A stretch of DNA of 64,000 bases, taken from the NCBI GenBank assembly GCA_041684965.1, contig JAWLGR010000023.1, positions 9,174-73,173 of the forward strand, written 5' to 3'. The DNA is from Mariniphaga sp041684965. GTDB lineage: Bacteria; Bacteroidota; Bacteroidia; Bacteroidales; Prolixibacteraceae. Below the pieces are notes generated by a model. That model was given only the letters and a program-made list of their open reading frames with translations. It was not told where the DNA came from and made no database searches. The translations under genes and the position numbers were made by a program. Shown here in pieces: positions 27,256 through 36,149 of this stretch; position 1 is the first letter of the stretch, and each line of letters opens with the position of its first letter.

Positions 27256-28257
27256 TTATTTTTCTTTTTGCATAGCGTCATCAAAAGCCACATCAGACGG
27301 TTTAAAGTCGATGTTTTTCACGAACTGGCATGCTTCCGCTGCACCTGCTTCACGGTTCATGCCTGAGTCTTCCCATTCTACTGACAGCGGCCCGTTGTAC
27401 CCAATGTCGTTCAGGGCACGCAGGATGTTTTCAAAGTTTATTTTTCCTCTGCCCAGGCTCCTGAAATTCCAATAGCGGCGGTTGTCTCCAAAATCAGCAT
27501 GACCACCGAAAACTCCAATACCCATCGGTACGTCGCTCCAATAAGCATCTTTCATGTGTACATGAAAAATACGATCGGAAAATTCATAGATAAATTTCAC
27601 ATAATCGACATGCTGGTATCCAAAATGGCTTGGGTCGAAATTAAAACCAAATGCCGGATGATTGTTAAGCACATTGAGTGTGTGGTGTGCAGTATGAATA
27701 TCGAAAGCAATTTCGGTGGGATGTGCTTCCAGGGCAAATTTTACCCCTAATTTTTGAAATTCATCAAGAATTGGAATCCAGCGATCGGCAAATTGCTGGT
27801 ATCCTTTGTCAATCAATGCCGAAGGGGTGGGAGGGAAGGGATAAAGCATATGCCAGACCGGGCTGCCGGTAAATCCGGTTACGGTATCCAGGCCAAGCAT
27901 TTTGGCAACTTGAGCTGTTTTTATCACTTCTTCTGCTGCGCGCTGCCGCACTCCTTCCGGATCACCGTCCCCCCATATATAATCGGGAAGAATTCCTTTA
28001 TGCCGATCGTCGATGTGCTGGTCTGAAACACATTGTCCTACCAGATGAGTAGAAATAGCAAATAATTTCAGTTCGTATTTTTCAAGTAAAGCTTTTCGTT
28101 CCTTGCAATAGCCCTGGTTGGCTTTATCAATTTCCATATGATCGCCCCAGGTGCATAGTTCAAGTCCATCGTAGCCAAATGATTTTGCTTTCTGGCACAT
28201 TTTTTCAATGGGCAAATCAGCCCATTGCCCTGTAAAAAGAGTAACTGGTCGGGACAT
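27256..28257 (-). CDS. TIM-barrel sugar phosphate isomerase/epimerase
   Basis: 333 aa, no signal peptide visible. An AP-endonuclease-family-2 (xylose isomerase-like) TIM barrel is suggested by a first strand PVTLFTGQWADLP, GLELCTWGD near 35, KFALEAHPTEIAFD near 175 (metal-ligand Glu), NFDPSHFGYQH near 205 and HVHMKDAYWSD near 235, with VEWEDSG (Glu) near 300 as a last ligand. These are typical Mn/Zn-binding positions. It sits 55 bp from the next Gfo/Idh gene and on the same strand, so the two likely act in one sugar pathway. Confidence 0.8.
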   Translation of the reverse strand: MSRPVTLFTGQWADLPIEKMCQKAKSFGYDGLELCTWGDHMEIDKANQGYCKERKALLEKYELKLFAISTHLVGQCVSDQHIDDRHKGILPDYIWGDGDPEGVRQRAAEEVIKTAQVAKMLGLDTVTGFTGSPVWHMLYPFPPTPSALIDKGYQQFADRWIPILDEFQKLGVKFALEAHPTEIAFDIHTAHHTLNVLNNHPAFGFNFDPSHFGYQHVDYVKFIYEFSDRIFHVHMKDAYWSDVPMGIGVFGGHADFGDNRRYWNFRSLGRGKINFENILRALNDIGYNGPLSVEWEDSGMNREAGAAEACQFVKNIDFKPSDVAFDDAMQKEK

Positions 28258-28311
28258 ATTATTGAAGATTTATTTTTATTAATACATACAAACTATTATT
28301 AAGGCAGTCTA

Positions 28312-29472
28312 TTATTCACCAAATTTTATCCATTTGGCATTATCATCGTATCCTGCTTTCACTACTGCATCAATGAACTGCATTCCCCGGATGCCATCTT
28401 CCACATCGGGAAAGTCAAGCATTTCGGTAGTTGGTTCCTTACCTTCCATTTTTGCCATTACTGTCATGGCGAAATTACGGTAGATATTTGCAAACGCTTC
28501 AAGATATCCTTCCGGATGACCTCCCGGTGTGCGGGTGTTATGTGCAGCAACTTTACTGTCCATGCTTGTTCCTACCCTGAGAATCTGGGTTGGTTTATCT
28601 TTCCATTTAAGAATAAGACTGTTTGGCTCATGCTGGAACCATTCAAGTCCTCCATTTTCTCCATAAACTCTAATCTTAATGGCATTTTCTTCACCGGCAG
28701 CTATTTGTGTAGCCATTAAAACACCTCTGGCGCCATTATCATAGCGAAGCAAAGCAGCGCCATCATCATCTAGTTTCCGGTTTGGGACAAAAATATTCAG
28801 TTCAGCACAAAGCTCAACAACTTTAAGTCCGGTAATGTATTCGGCCAGATGGTTGGCATGTGTGCCAATGTCACCCATGCATCCGGCTTTCCCTGAACGT
28901 TTGGGATCGGTACGCCACGATGCCTGAACGTTCCCTGAATCTTCTATATTGGATGATAGCCAGCCCTGAGGATATTCTACGAAAATTTTCCGGATATTGC
29001 CCAATGCACCAGTTGCAACGAGATGCCTCGCATGCTTTACTGCAGGATAACCTGAATAGGTATGGGTCAGTGCCAGGGTAAGGTCTGTTTCATCCAGCTT
29101 TGCCTTCAGTTCCAGCGCCTGTTCAAGGGTAAAGGTAATGGGCTTGTCGATAACCACGTGAAAGCCATTGTTCAAGGCCATCATTGCCGGGTCGAAGTGA
29201 ACGAAGTTTGGTGTCACTATGGAAACAAAATCCATCCGATCCCCTTCGGGTAGCTGAGCTTCCTTTTCAAACATCTCCTGATAGGTTTCATAAACACGTT
29301 CTTCCGGCAGATAATACAGTTTCCCGGAAGACTTAGAGATCTCAGGATTTACACTGAAGCAGCCACAAACCAGCTCAATCTGATTGTCCATTAAAGCTGC
29401 AAGACGATGAATGGCCCCAATAAAAGCATCGGTTCCGCCACCAACCATTCCCATTCGAAGTTTTCTATTCAT
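28312..29472 (-). CDS. Gfo/Idh/MocA oxidoreductase, cytoplasmic
   Basis: 386 aa from the Met at 29472; the upstream frame to 29559 is Lys/Phe-rich and not signal-like. The Rossmann start is MGMVGGGTDAFIGAIHR. The DKP-type motif is VIDKPITFT near 105. The C-terminal region carries HANHLAEYITGL, a His-containing catalytic segment. No Tat signal, unlike the paralogue two genes away. It probably catalyses NAD(P)-linked oxidation or epimerisation of a cyclic polyol or sugar in the cytoplasm. Part of the cluster with two TIM-barrel enzymes and an AraC regulator. Confidence 0.82.
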   Translation of the reverse strand: MNRKLRMGMVGGGTDAFIGAIHRLAALMDNQIELVCGCFSVNPEISKSSGKLYYLPEERVYETYQEMFEKEAQLPEGDRMDFVSIVTPNFVHFDPAMMALNNGFHVVIDKPITFTLEQALELKAKLDETDLTLALTHTYSGYPAVKHARHLVATGALGNIRKIFVEYPQGWLSSNIEDSGNVQASWRTDPKRSGKAGCMGDIGTHANHLAEYITGLKVVELCAELNIFVPNRKLDDDGAALLRYDNGARGVLMATQIAAGEENAIKIRVYGENGGLEWFQHEPNSLILKWKDKPTQILRVGTSMDSKVAAHNTRTPGGHPEGYLEAFANIYRNFAMTVMAKMEGKEPTTEMLDFPDVEDGIRGMQFIDAVVKAGYDDNAKWIKFGE

Positions 29473-29826
29473 AATTTTGAATTTTATGTTTATTTTGAAA
29501 TTTTTGACCTTAAATTTAACAACTCTTTTGCTATGAAACAAACTCCTGAAAGAAACCATGGATAATTATATGAATTAATTATCCTTGGGGAAACCTCCTG
29601 ATAAGGCAATTAAAAGATTAAAGCAGGAAAAACTGAATAGAATTCACAGTTTATTGATCTGATAATCTTATTGAAAAGAAAATTCGGATCAATGAAATTC
29701 AGAAACATTCATTATTTTAGCAAAATCAAATGAATTAAGCTACCGTAAGATCAATCAAAACAGATTATAAGGGACAGCTTTAAATTAGAATAAAATCATT
29801 TACAACAACAGCAATAATACCTACAG

Positions 29827-30756
29827 ATGATGAAAAGAAGAAATTTCATTAAGAACGCAGCAGCCAGCAGCATTGCAATGGCAGGATTGGGAACTGTAAC
29901 CAGTTCATCGGCTATGGGAGGTTTTGTTTCGAATCAGGCTCAGTTCAGGCTTAAATATGCACCTCACCTGGGAATGTTCCCAGAGCATGCCGGGAAAGAC
30001 CCTGTTGATAATATAAAATTTATAGCCGACCAGGGTTTTCGCGCAATATTCGATAACGGGCTTATGCGAAAATCTCCCGAACTGCAGGAAAAAATTGCTT
30101 CAGAACTTGTTCAAAGAGGTATGGATTGGGGGCCATTTGTATTGTATGCTGATTTCAGCGCTGAATCAATGGTGCTATTTAATAATGAATCACGAAAACT
30201 TTTGAAAGACCGGCTTTATGAAGGTGTTGAAACCTTTAAGCGTACCGGTGCCAAATATGCCCTGATGGTTCCGGGCAGGTACAATCAAAATCTGGAATGG
30301 GATTATCAGGCTGCCAATGTGATCGATTCTGTTCGTGAGTTAAGTGAAATTGCAGAGAAAGAGGGTATTGTAATTGTTTTGGAGCCGCTGAACAGATGGG
30401 ATCACCCAGGTTTGTTTCTTACAGGAATACCTCAAACGTATATGATTTGCCGTGCCGTTAACAGTCCTGCCTGTAAAATTGTGAATGATATTTATCATCA
30501 GCAGATTACTGAAGGGAATATCCTGCCTAACATAGATCGTTCGTGGGATGAAATTGGAGCCTTCCATATAGGTGACAATCCTGGAAGAAAAGAACCAACA
30601 ACCGGCGAAATCAACTATAAAAATATTTTTAAGCACATTTACCAAAAAGGGTACGATGGCGTATTGTGTTGTGAGCATGGTAAAAGCCTGCCGGGGAAAG
30701 AAGGTGAGCAGGCCTTCCTGCAAGCCTACCGGGAAGTGGATTCATTCGAAGTGTGA
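29827..30756 (+). CDS. Tat-exported TIM-barrel isomerase (hydroxypyruvate-isomerase-like)
   Basis: 309 aa with a twin-arginine start (MMKRRNFIKNAAASSIAM...). TIM-barrel strands include PEHAGKDPVDNIKFIADQGFRAIFDNG near 50, VIVLEPLNRWDHPG (Glu near 186), IVNDIYHQQITEGN (Asp/His near 220) and GAFHIGDNPGR near 248 with a CCEHGK ending. This pattern matches hydroxypyruvate isomerase/IolE-like members of the AP-endonuclease-2 superfamily. Divergent from the sugar genes to its left and followed by a membrane AraC regulator. Substrate unknown. Confidence 0.78.
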   Translation: MMKRRNFIKNAAASSIAMAGLGTVTSSSAMGGFVSNQAQFRLKYAPHLGMFPEHAGKDPVDNIKFIADQGFRAIFDNGLMRKSPELQEKIASELVQRGMDWGPFVLYADFSAESMVLFNNESRKLLKDRLYEGVETFKRTGAKYALMVPGRYNQNLEWDYQAANVIDSVRELSEIAEKEGIVIVLEPLNRWDHPGLFLTGIPQTYMICRAVNSPACKIVNDIYHQQITEGNILPNIDRSWDEIGAFHIGDNPGRKEPTTGEINYKNIFKHIYQKGYDGVLCCEHGKSLPGKEGEQAFLQAYREVDSFEV

Positions 30757-30822
30757 AGACCTGCGGGAAGATTAGCTTTAATGGGAAGAGCAGTATATTA
30801 CTTCGTTTAGAAAATTAGAAAA

Positions 30823-30846
30823 GGGAGGGAAGTTTATACCCCTCCC
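30823..30846. repeat. 7-bp hairpin GGGAGGG / CCCTCCC
   Basis: A perfect 7-bp stem (30823-30829 with 30840-30846) with a 10-nt loop, then a further CCCCC-AACTGT-CGGGG hairpin overlaps it. It lies between the TIM-barrel gene stop and the AraC gene. No T-run, so termination is possible but not shown. Confidence 0.4.
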
Positions 30847-31037
30847 CCAACTGTCGGGGTTAACTTTTCTTTGAGATAAGTGAGAGAGTATTGCACTAAA
30901 ATGTGTATTGAAATACAAGTTCGGCATCAAATGTAGAGATTGATTGGAGAGTATTATTTTCAAAACGTAAAAAGATATATTCAAATCATAAAAATCGTAT
31001 CTTCATCGCACTTAAAATGCTGTAAAACCGGACTTAT

Positions 31038-32228
31038 ATGTTGGAAGATATCATTATCTACACTCCAATGTACATTACTTTTATCTGGGGAGTAATTTTA
31101 GCTCTGAACAGGAATGAAAACAACAAGGCAAAATTCTTCCTGAGCATATTTATGTTTTCAGCCTTTTTGCTGTATCTGTCTCATGCTGTATTTTTTAATC
31201 AAAATATTGCTGTATATACCTGGTTTGATCCGTTATATATCTTTGCTGTACTTTCCGTTTACCCACTGTACTACTGGTACGTAAAACTTCTGACAATTGA
31301 AACTTCCATCCGGTTATCTAATTTACGCATGTTGATCCCGGCAGTTGTGTTGTCTATTTCTTCGTTTATTTTTTATCAGATGATGGATACCAGGGAAATG
31401 AGCAGTTATGTTTATGGGTTTCTGTTAAACCATAAAGAGGCATTGTCTGATTCATTTATAGTTCAGTTGCAGAAGCTAAACTATATTGCAGTTCGAATAG
31501 TTTTTGGGATTCAGGTGGTTTTTTACCTTATTTATGGGAAAAAGCTGGTTTCCTGTTACAACAACCGGATTGCTAATTTCTATTCAAACCTGGAAAGTAA
31601 AAGCCTTTTATGGGTAAATTTCTTTCTTTATTCTTTAATAGTTACAGCGGTCATGAGCACTGTATTTAATATTATCGGACGCAGTGCTTTTGCCGGTTCA
31701 AAAATACTTCTACTTATTCCGTCTTCGATATTTAGTATACTATTATTCTTCATTGGGCAGATAGGATCCATGCAGAACCATACTGTTATTGATTTGGAGC
31801 GCGACAGTTCCAGCCAGCCCGCACCCGGAACCAAAAAATATTCCAATGAGCAGCTTTCAATAAAGCTGATTGAATTATTTACAATAAAAAATATTTTCAG
31901 AAATCCTGATTTAAAAATAACGGATGTAGCCCAGTATTTAGGGACTAACCGGACGTATGTTTCGGAATTAATCAATAACGATTTCAACTGTTCGTTCATT
32001 GAATTTGTTAACCGTTACCGGTTCAATGAAGCAAAACGATTGCTTAACAGTTATGACTCAGAAAAATTTACCCTTCGCGATATATCAGAACTTGCGGGCT
32101 TTGGCTCATCAGGTACCTTCATCCGGGTATTCAGGCAATTTGAAGGAATAAACCCCGGGAGATACAGGGAAATTTTATATTCCCGCAAAGCAGAAAATAC
32201 AGAACCTGCAGCACATACAGGCAGGTAA
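31038..32228 (+). CDS. Membrane-bound AraC-family transcriptional regulator
   Basis: 396 aa. The N-terminal part has about seven hydrophobic segments (residues 5-260) in a small polytopic sensor fold. The C-terminal 100 residues are an AraC/XylS domain: a first HTH, LKITDVAQYLGTNRTYVSELIN, and a second near FTLRDISELAGFGSSGTFIRVFRQFEG with the terminal PGRYRE motif. Membrane AraC proteins are common in Bacteroidota and probably sense extracytoplasmic signals. Its target is likely among the flanking sugar genes, but that is inferred from position only. Confidence 0.85.
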   Translation: MLEDIIIYTPMYITFIWGVILALNRNENNKAKFFLSIFMFSAFLLYLSHAVFFNQNIAVYTWFDPLYIFAVLSVYPLYYWYVKLLTIETSIRLSNLRMLIPAVVLSISSFIFYQMMDTREMSSYVYGFLLNHKEALSDSFIVQLQKLNYIAVRIVFGIQVVFYLIYGKKLVSCYNNRIANFYSNLESKSLLWVNFFLYSLIVTAVMSTVFNIIGRSAFAGSKILLLIPSSIFSILLFFIGQIGSMQNHTVIDLERDSSSQPAPGTKKYSNEQLSIKLIELFTIKNIFRNPDLKITDVAQYLGTNRTYVSELINNDFNCSFIEFVNRYRFNEAKRLLNSYDSEKFTLRDISELAGFGSSGTFIRVFRQFEGINPGRYREILYSRKAENTEPAAHTGR

Positions 32229-32282
32229 TTACGGGAAATCAATTGGATTTCATCACTTCAGAGTGTTACAAAAAGGGATAAA

Positions 32283-35048
32283 CTAACCGGTTGTACCCAT
32301 TGCATTGGCAATGGCATTTATACTGTGCAACAAGCTGTTAAGCAATTGTTCCTGCTTATTGTTGTTATCCTTTTTCTGAGCTCTTCGCCATTGACGGAGA
32401 AGATTAACCTGCTGGAGGTGAAGTGGAAAAAGAGCTTCGGCTCTCAATTGGGTTGAATAAAAATGATTTTGCCTTCTTTCTTTTATTGACTTACCCAGAA
32501 GGTCTGCCATTGCTGAGCGTGTTAATTCAAGTTCCTCGAGCAACATGGTCAGGATTTCATTTTTTACCTGTTTGTTTTCCACCAGCCCGCTGTAAAGTTT
32601 CATGATGTTTTCATCAGTTGCTGCAAGGCTGGTATCAATATTGGTCAGCACATATCTTACAAAATCGTCCTTTTTTACCAGGCTCTTTAGCACTTTGTAC
32701 TGATCTGGTTTTTTATTCTGTAGTTTTTTCAAGGTAGTACCCACTCCGTACCAGCTTGAAATGTGCATTCGCGATTGGGTCCAGCTAAAAACCCAGGGTA
32801 TTGCTCTCAGGTCCGACAGGGTATGTTTCCCGGTGCGGCGTGCCGGTCTTGATCCGATCTTACTCATTTCAATAGCGTCAATGGGAGTTGCCTGACGATA
32901 AAAATCAATGAAAGATTCATGGGTAGTTAATTTTTTAAAAGCATGGTAACTTTCACGGGCCAGATAATCGAATAAGGTACTTCTCTGAACACTGTTTTCA
33001 TCCTGGCTTACCCGGTTTAGCAAAGTTTGACTTGTAAGTCCTGCCAGCAACAGTTCCAGGTTGTATGCAGCATTTACCTTGTTGGCATACTTTCTTTCAA
33101 TGGTCTCTCCCTGCTCAGTCATCCGGATAAGCCCGTTCATAGAGGAAATGGGGAGTGAGCGAATAAACCAGTGGGTAGGGCCGGCTCCCCGGCTTATCGT
33201 CCCACCCTTGCCATGAAAAAAACGAAGTTGTATGCCATGTTTCCTTGCTACTTCTGACAATTTTACCTGTGCATCGTAAAGGTACCAGGCGCTGGCCAGA
33301 ATGCCTCCGTCTTTATTACTGTCGCTGTAGCCAATCATTACATCCTGCACCAGTTCTTTAAAGTTATTGCGTTTCCTAATATATTCCAGACTGTTTTTTG
33401 TTGCCTGATGGCTAAGAAATTCATCAAGGATTTTTGGACTTTTAAGCAAATCTTCAATGGTTTCGAAGAGCGGTACCACGGGCAGAGGGCAAACCAGGCC
33501 TTTAGAAGTGAAATGTGAAAGTCCTGCTTCACGGACAAACAGGTATACAGTAAAAAGATCGGTTGCATTACGGGTCATGCTTACTATGAGTGAACCCAAT
33601 GACCTTTCAGAATAATTGCGGATGTGTTTTTCAAGCACCCGGAATGTATTCACTACCTCTTTGGCTTTTTCTGATTCAAGCATATCGGTTCTGCTGATGA
33701 ACGGGCGATTGTGAACCAGTTCATCTTTAATGAATTGCTGAAATTCTTTTTTACTGCCTGAGATAATTTTATATTTTTCGGGCAGGCTGGTTTTTACAAT
33801 ATCAAGAAGTGCCAATTCGTAATACCGGCTGTTTTGTCTGATATCTAGATGGGCCAGGTGAAAACCAAAAACCTTTAGATGCCGTAAAACTTTCTGAACA
33901 TCATATAGAGCCAGAGAATGAGCGCCCATTTTTTTCAGTGCCTTTTTCAAAAAAAGCAGATCTTTCTCAATCTCCGACGAATTTCTGTAAGTAAAGGAGG
34001 TATCGCGCAGTTCAATCCCTCCTGCTGCATTTTCACTAAAGGGGAGTTTTTTAGTAATAAGTTGCAGAAAAGTCTTAAAAGGTTCACGTGGATTTCTGAC
34101 AGGGGAAACTTTCATTTCGCTGTATAGCTGCTTCATGCGAACTGTAAATTGGGATGCCAGACAATTGTGGTCGCAATAGATGCTTAACTTATCAGAAAGT
34201 TCATCAAGCATCGATTTAAGGAGAAGAAATGCATGAAGCCTGAATTTTTCCAATGTTCTTTCAGTTACATCATATGTAACCAGCGGATGACCGTCGCGGT
34301 CACCTCCAACCCAGTTTCCGAAAGTAATGGTTGGAAAATTTTCGGTATCTTCCACCCATTTTGAATCAAATCCGGCTTTTTCCCAAGCCTGTTTTAGCCG
34401 GAAATCAAGGTAATGCAGCATCTCGGGAAAGACTTTATAGAAATAATAAAGCACATTTTCAAGTTCCGATTCCACCGCAGGCTTTTCTTTAAAAATTTCA
34501 CCTATAAACCAAAGCTTATGTATAATCTGTTTAATGTCATGTTTTATTTCATCCTGCTCGTAACTTGTGTACATTGTATTTTCCCGCTTCACCAGCAGCA
34601 GGTATAATTGCCGGTAAAGTGCCAGCACCACAGGCCTTTTGGCTTCAGTGGGATGTGCTGTGAGTACCGGTTCTGCATGAATCAGGTTCAGGTTCCCTGC
34701 AAGCAGTTCCTCTTTTATTCCTTTTTCCCTCATGTGTTTAAATACGTCTCCCCACATGCCACTTACGTTTTCCAAACCTCCCTGCTCCTGACGGGCTCTT
34801 CTGTTTTGTACCGCCCCATTTACTTCGACCAGATTGAGTAATTGAAAGCTAATAGAAAACAAGTGCAGGAGATCTTCAGTATTCCGGCTGCCAAAGGCAG
34901 GTTTTCTATCTGAAATCCATGGTATCATTTCTGCAAGATCCGAACGGTTATTATCATGCAGGACTTCAGAAAAGCAATTCAACAAAAATTCCAGATCGGT
35001 ATATGGCTTTCCTATTTTTTTCTTTACTTCTTCCAGAAGGTGATCCAT
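32283..35048 (-). CDS. ppc: Phosphoenolpyruvate carboxylase
   Basis: 921 aa, near the usual length of bacterial PEPC (about 880-930). Signature motifs: LTAHPTEAKRPVV (His132) in the N-terminal part, VMIGYSDSNKDGG near residue 573, and FFHGKGGTISRGAGPTH near residue 620. These contain the catalytic His and the bicarbonate/PEP site. It makes oxaloacetate from PEP and bicarbonate, an anaplerotic step. The gene is convergent with the AraC gene and divergent from the Usp-mrp operon. Confidence 0.95.
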   Translation of the reverse strand: MDHLLEEVKKKIGKPYTDLEFLLNCFSEVLHDNNRSDLAEMIPWISDRKPAFGSRNTEDLLHLFSISFQLLNLVEVNGAVQNRRARQEQGGLENVSGMWGDVFKHMREKGIKEELLAGNLNLIHAEPVLTAHPTEAKRPVVLALYRQLYLLLVKRENTMYTSYEQDEIKHDIKQIIHKLWFIGEIFKEKPAVESELENVLYYFYKVFPEMLHYLDFRLKQAWEKAGFDSKWVEDTENFPTITFGNWVGGDRDGHPLVTYDVTERTLEKFRLHAFLLLKSMLDELSDKLSIYCDHNCLASQFTVRMKQLYSEMKVSPVRNPREPFKTFLQLITKKLPFSENAAGGIELRDTSFTYRNSSEIEKDLLFLKKALKKMGAHSLALYDVQKVLRHLKVFGFHLAHLDIRQNSRYYELALLDIVKTSLPEKYKIISGSKKEFQQFIKDELVHNRPFISRTDMLESEKAKEVVNTFRVLEKHIRNYSERSLGSLIVSMTRNATDLFTVYLFVREAGLSHFTSKGLVCPLPVVPLFETIEDLLKSPKILDEFLSHQATKNSLEYIRKRNNFKELVQDVMIGYSDSNKDGGILASAWYLYDAQVKLSEVARKHGIQLRFFHGKGGTISRGAGPTHWFIRSLPISSMNGLIRMTEQGETIERKYANKVNAAYNLELLLAGLTSQTLLNRVSQDENSVQRSTLFDYLARESYHAFKKLTTHESFIDFYRQATPIDAIEMSKIGSRPARRTGKHTLSDLRAIPWVFSWTQSRMHISSWYGVGTTLKKLQNKKPDQYKVLKSLVKKDDFVRYVLTNIDTSLAATDENIMKLYSGLVENKQVKNEILTMLLEELELTRSAMADLLGKSIKERRQNHFYSTQLRAEALFPLHLQQVNLLRQWRRAQKKDNNNKQEQLLNSLLHSINAIANAMGTTG

Positions 35049-35138
35049 TTTGATTCAATTTGAACTTATAATTAATTAAGGAAGGAATTAAAAACTTTAA
35101 ACAGAACATGATTTTAACTGTTTTTGTTTATTTTTATG

Positions 35139-35154
35139 CAACAACCAATTGTTG
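35139..35154. promoter_or_regulatory. Inverted repeat CAACAA-CCAA-TTGTTG in the ppc/usp divergent promoter
   Basis: A perfect 6-bp inverted repeat with 4-bp spacer, located between the divergent ppc and usp genes (153 bp apart). It could be an operator shared by both, or chance in an AT-rich region. Confidence 0.3.
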
Positions 35155-35201
35155 TTAAACTTTTATTTTAAAAGGTTGTTCATTTTATCAAACTGAGGAG
35201 A

Positions 35202-36134
35202 ATGAAGAAATACATTCAAAAAATATTAATTCCTGTTGATTTTAAGGAGCCTTCTGTAAAGGCAGTAAATTATGCCGGAATTCTGGCAAAAAGGACAGAA
35301 GCTGATTTGTTTTTACTATATGTTATCGATACACCAGGATTGCTGGAACAATTTTTTCAGTCGACCGATCATATTGTAAAAATTACCGACCAGGCAAAAG
35401 AGAAATTGCTTGAGCTTTCCGATAAAATAAAAGGTGATGCTCCGGAAATAAAAATTGCCACACGGGTAGAAATGGGGAAACCGTATAAAAAAATACTGGA
35501 AGTGTCGAAGGAAGTGGGTGCACAAATGATTATTTTAGGTGAAAACCATCAGGGTGGTGACCCTGAAGATGAACTTGGTACAACAGTTTATCATGTTACA
35601 TTGAAATCACGTGTGCCGGTATTAACCTATAAAGGTGATACCAGCAAAATGAAAGATAAAATAGTTGTTCCGCTGGATTTGACCAAGGAAACACGTGAAC
35701 AGCTGTCGGCAGCCTTATTTTACGGACTGGAATACGGAGCAAAAATTTATCTGGTGTCTGTTTTGGTGGGTGGTATTGCCAAAAAGGAAAGCCGTATCTG
35801 GAAGAAGCTCAAAGAAGCAAAAGAATCGCTCGAGATGAATGGCGTGGAATCTAAGATGAAAGTATTTAACAGGACGGAAGATCCACCATTCCAAAGAATA
35901 TTGGAATATGCAAAAAAAATTGATGCCGGCATGATATTGCTGATGACTCATCAGGAAGGCTACACATACGACAATTATATTGGTGCATTTGCCCATCATA
36001 TTATGAACCTCTCAGATGTATCGGTACTAAGCCTGACTTCAATGTCGGGGAGTCTTGATTTTTCACCTTTTTTTAAAACCCTTGTCGATCCGATGGGAGT
36101 TTTTGCAGACATGAAAAATTTGAAGAATAAGTAA
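35202..36134 (+). CDS. Tandem-domain universal stress protein (UspA family)
   Basis: 310 aa with two Usp domains (residues about 1-145 and 150-290). The first opens with KILIPVDFKEPSVKAVNYA, and the helix after it. The second is a degenerate copy with KIVVPLDLTKETREQL and a later DAGMILLMTHQEG. An ATP-binding G-2x-G-9x-G motif is not clear in either domain. It lies 15 bp before mrpA and is likely the first gene of the mrp operon, suggesting the pump is linked to ion or pH stress. Confidence 0.88.
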   Translation: MKKYIQKILIPVDFKEPSVKAVNYAGILAKRTEADLFLLYVIDTPGLLEQFFQSTDHIVKITDQAKEKLLELSDKIKGDAPEIKIATRVEMGKPYKKILEVSKEVGAQMIILGENHQGGDPEDELGTTVYHVTLKSRVPVLTYKGDTSKMKDKIVVPLDLTKETREQLSAALFYGLEYGAKIYLVSVLVGGIAKKESRIWKKLKEAKESLEMNGVESKMKVFNRTEDPPFQRILEYAKKIDAGMILLMTHQEGYTYDNYIGAFAHHIMNLSDVSVLSLTSMSGSLDFSPFFKTLVDPMGVFADMKNLKNK

Positions 36135-36149
36135 GAAACCAAATTATAA

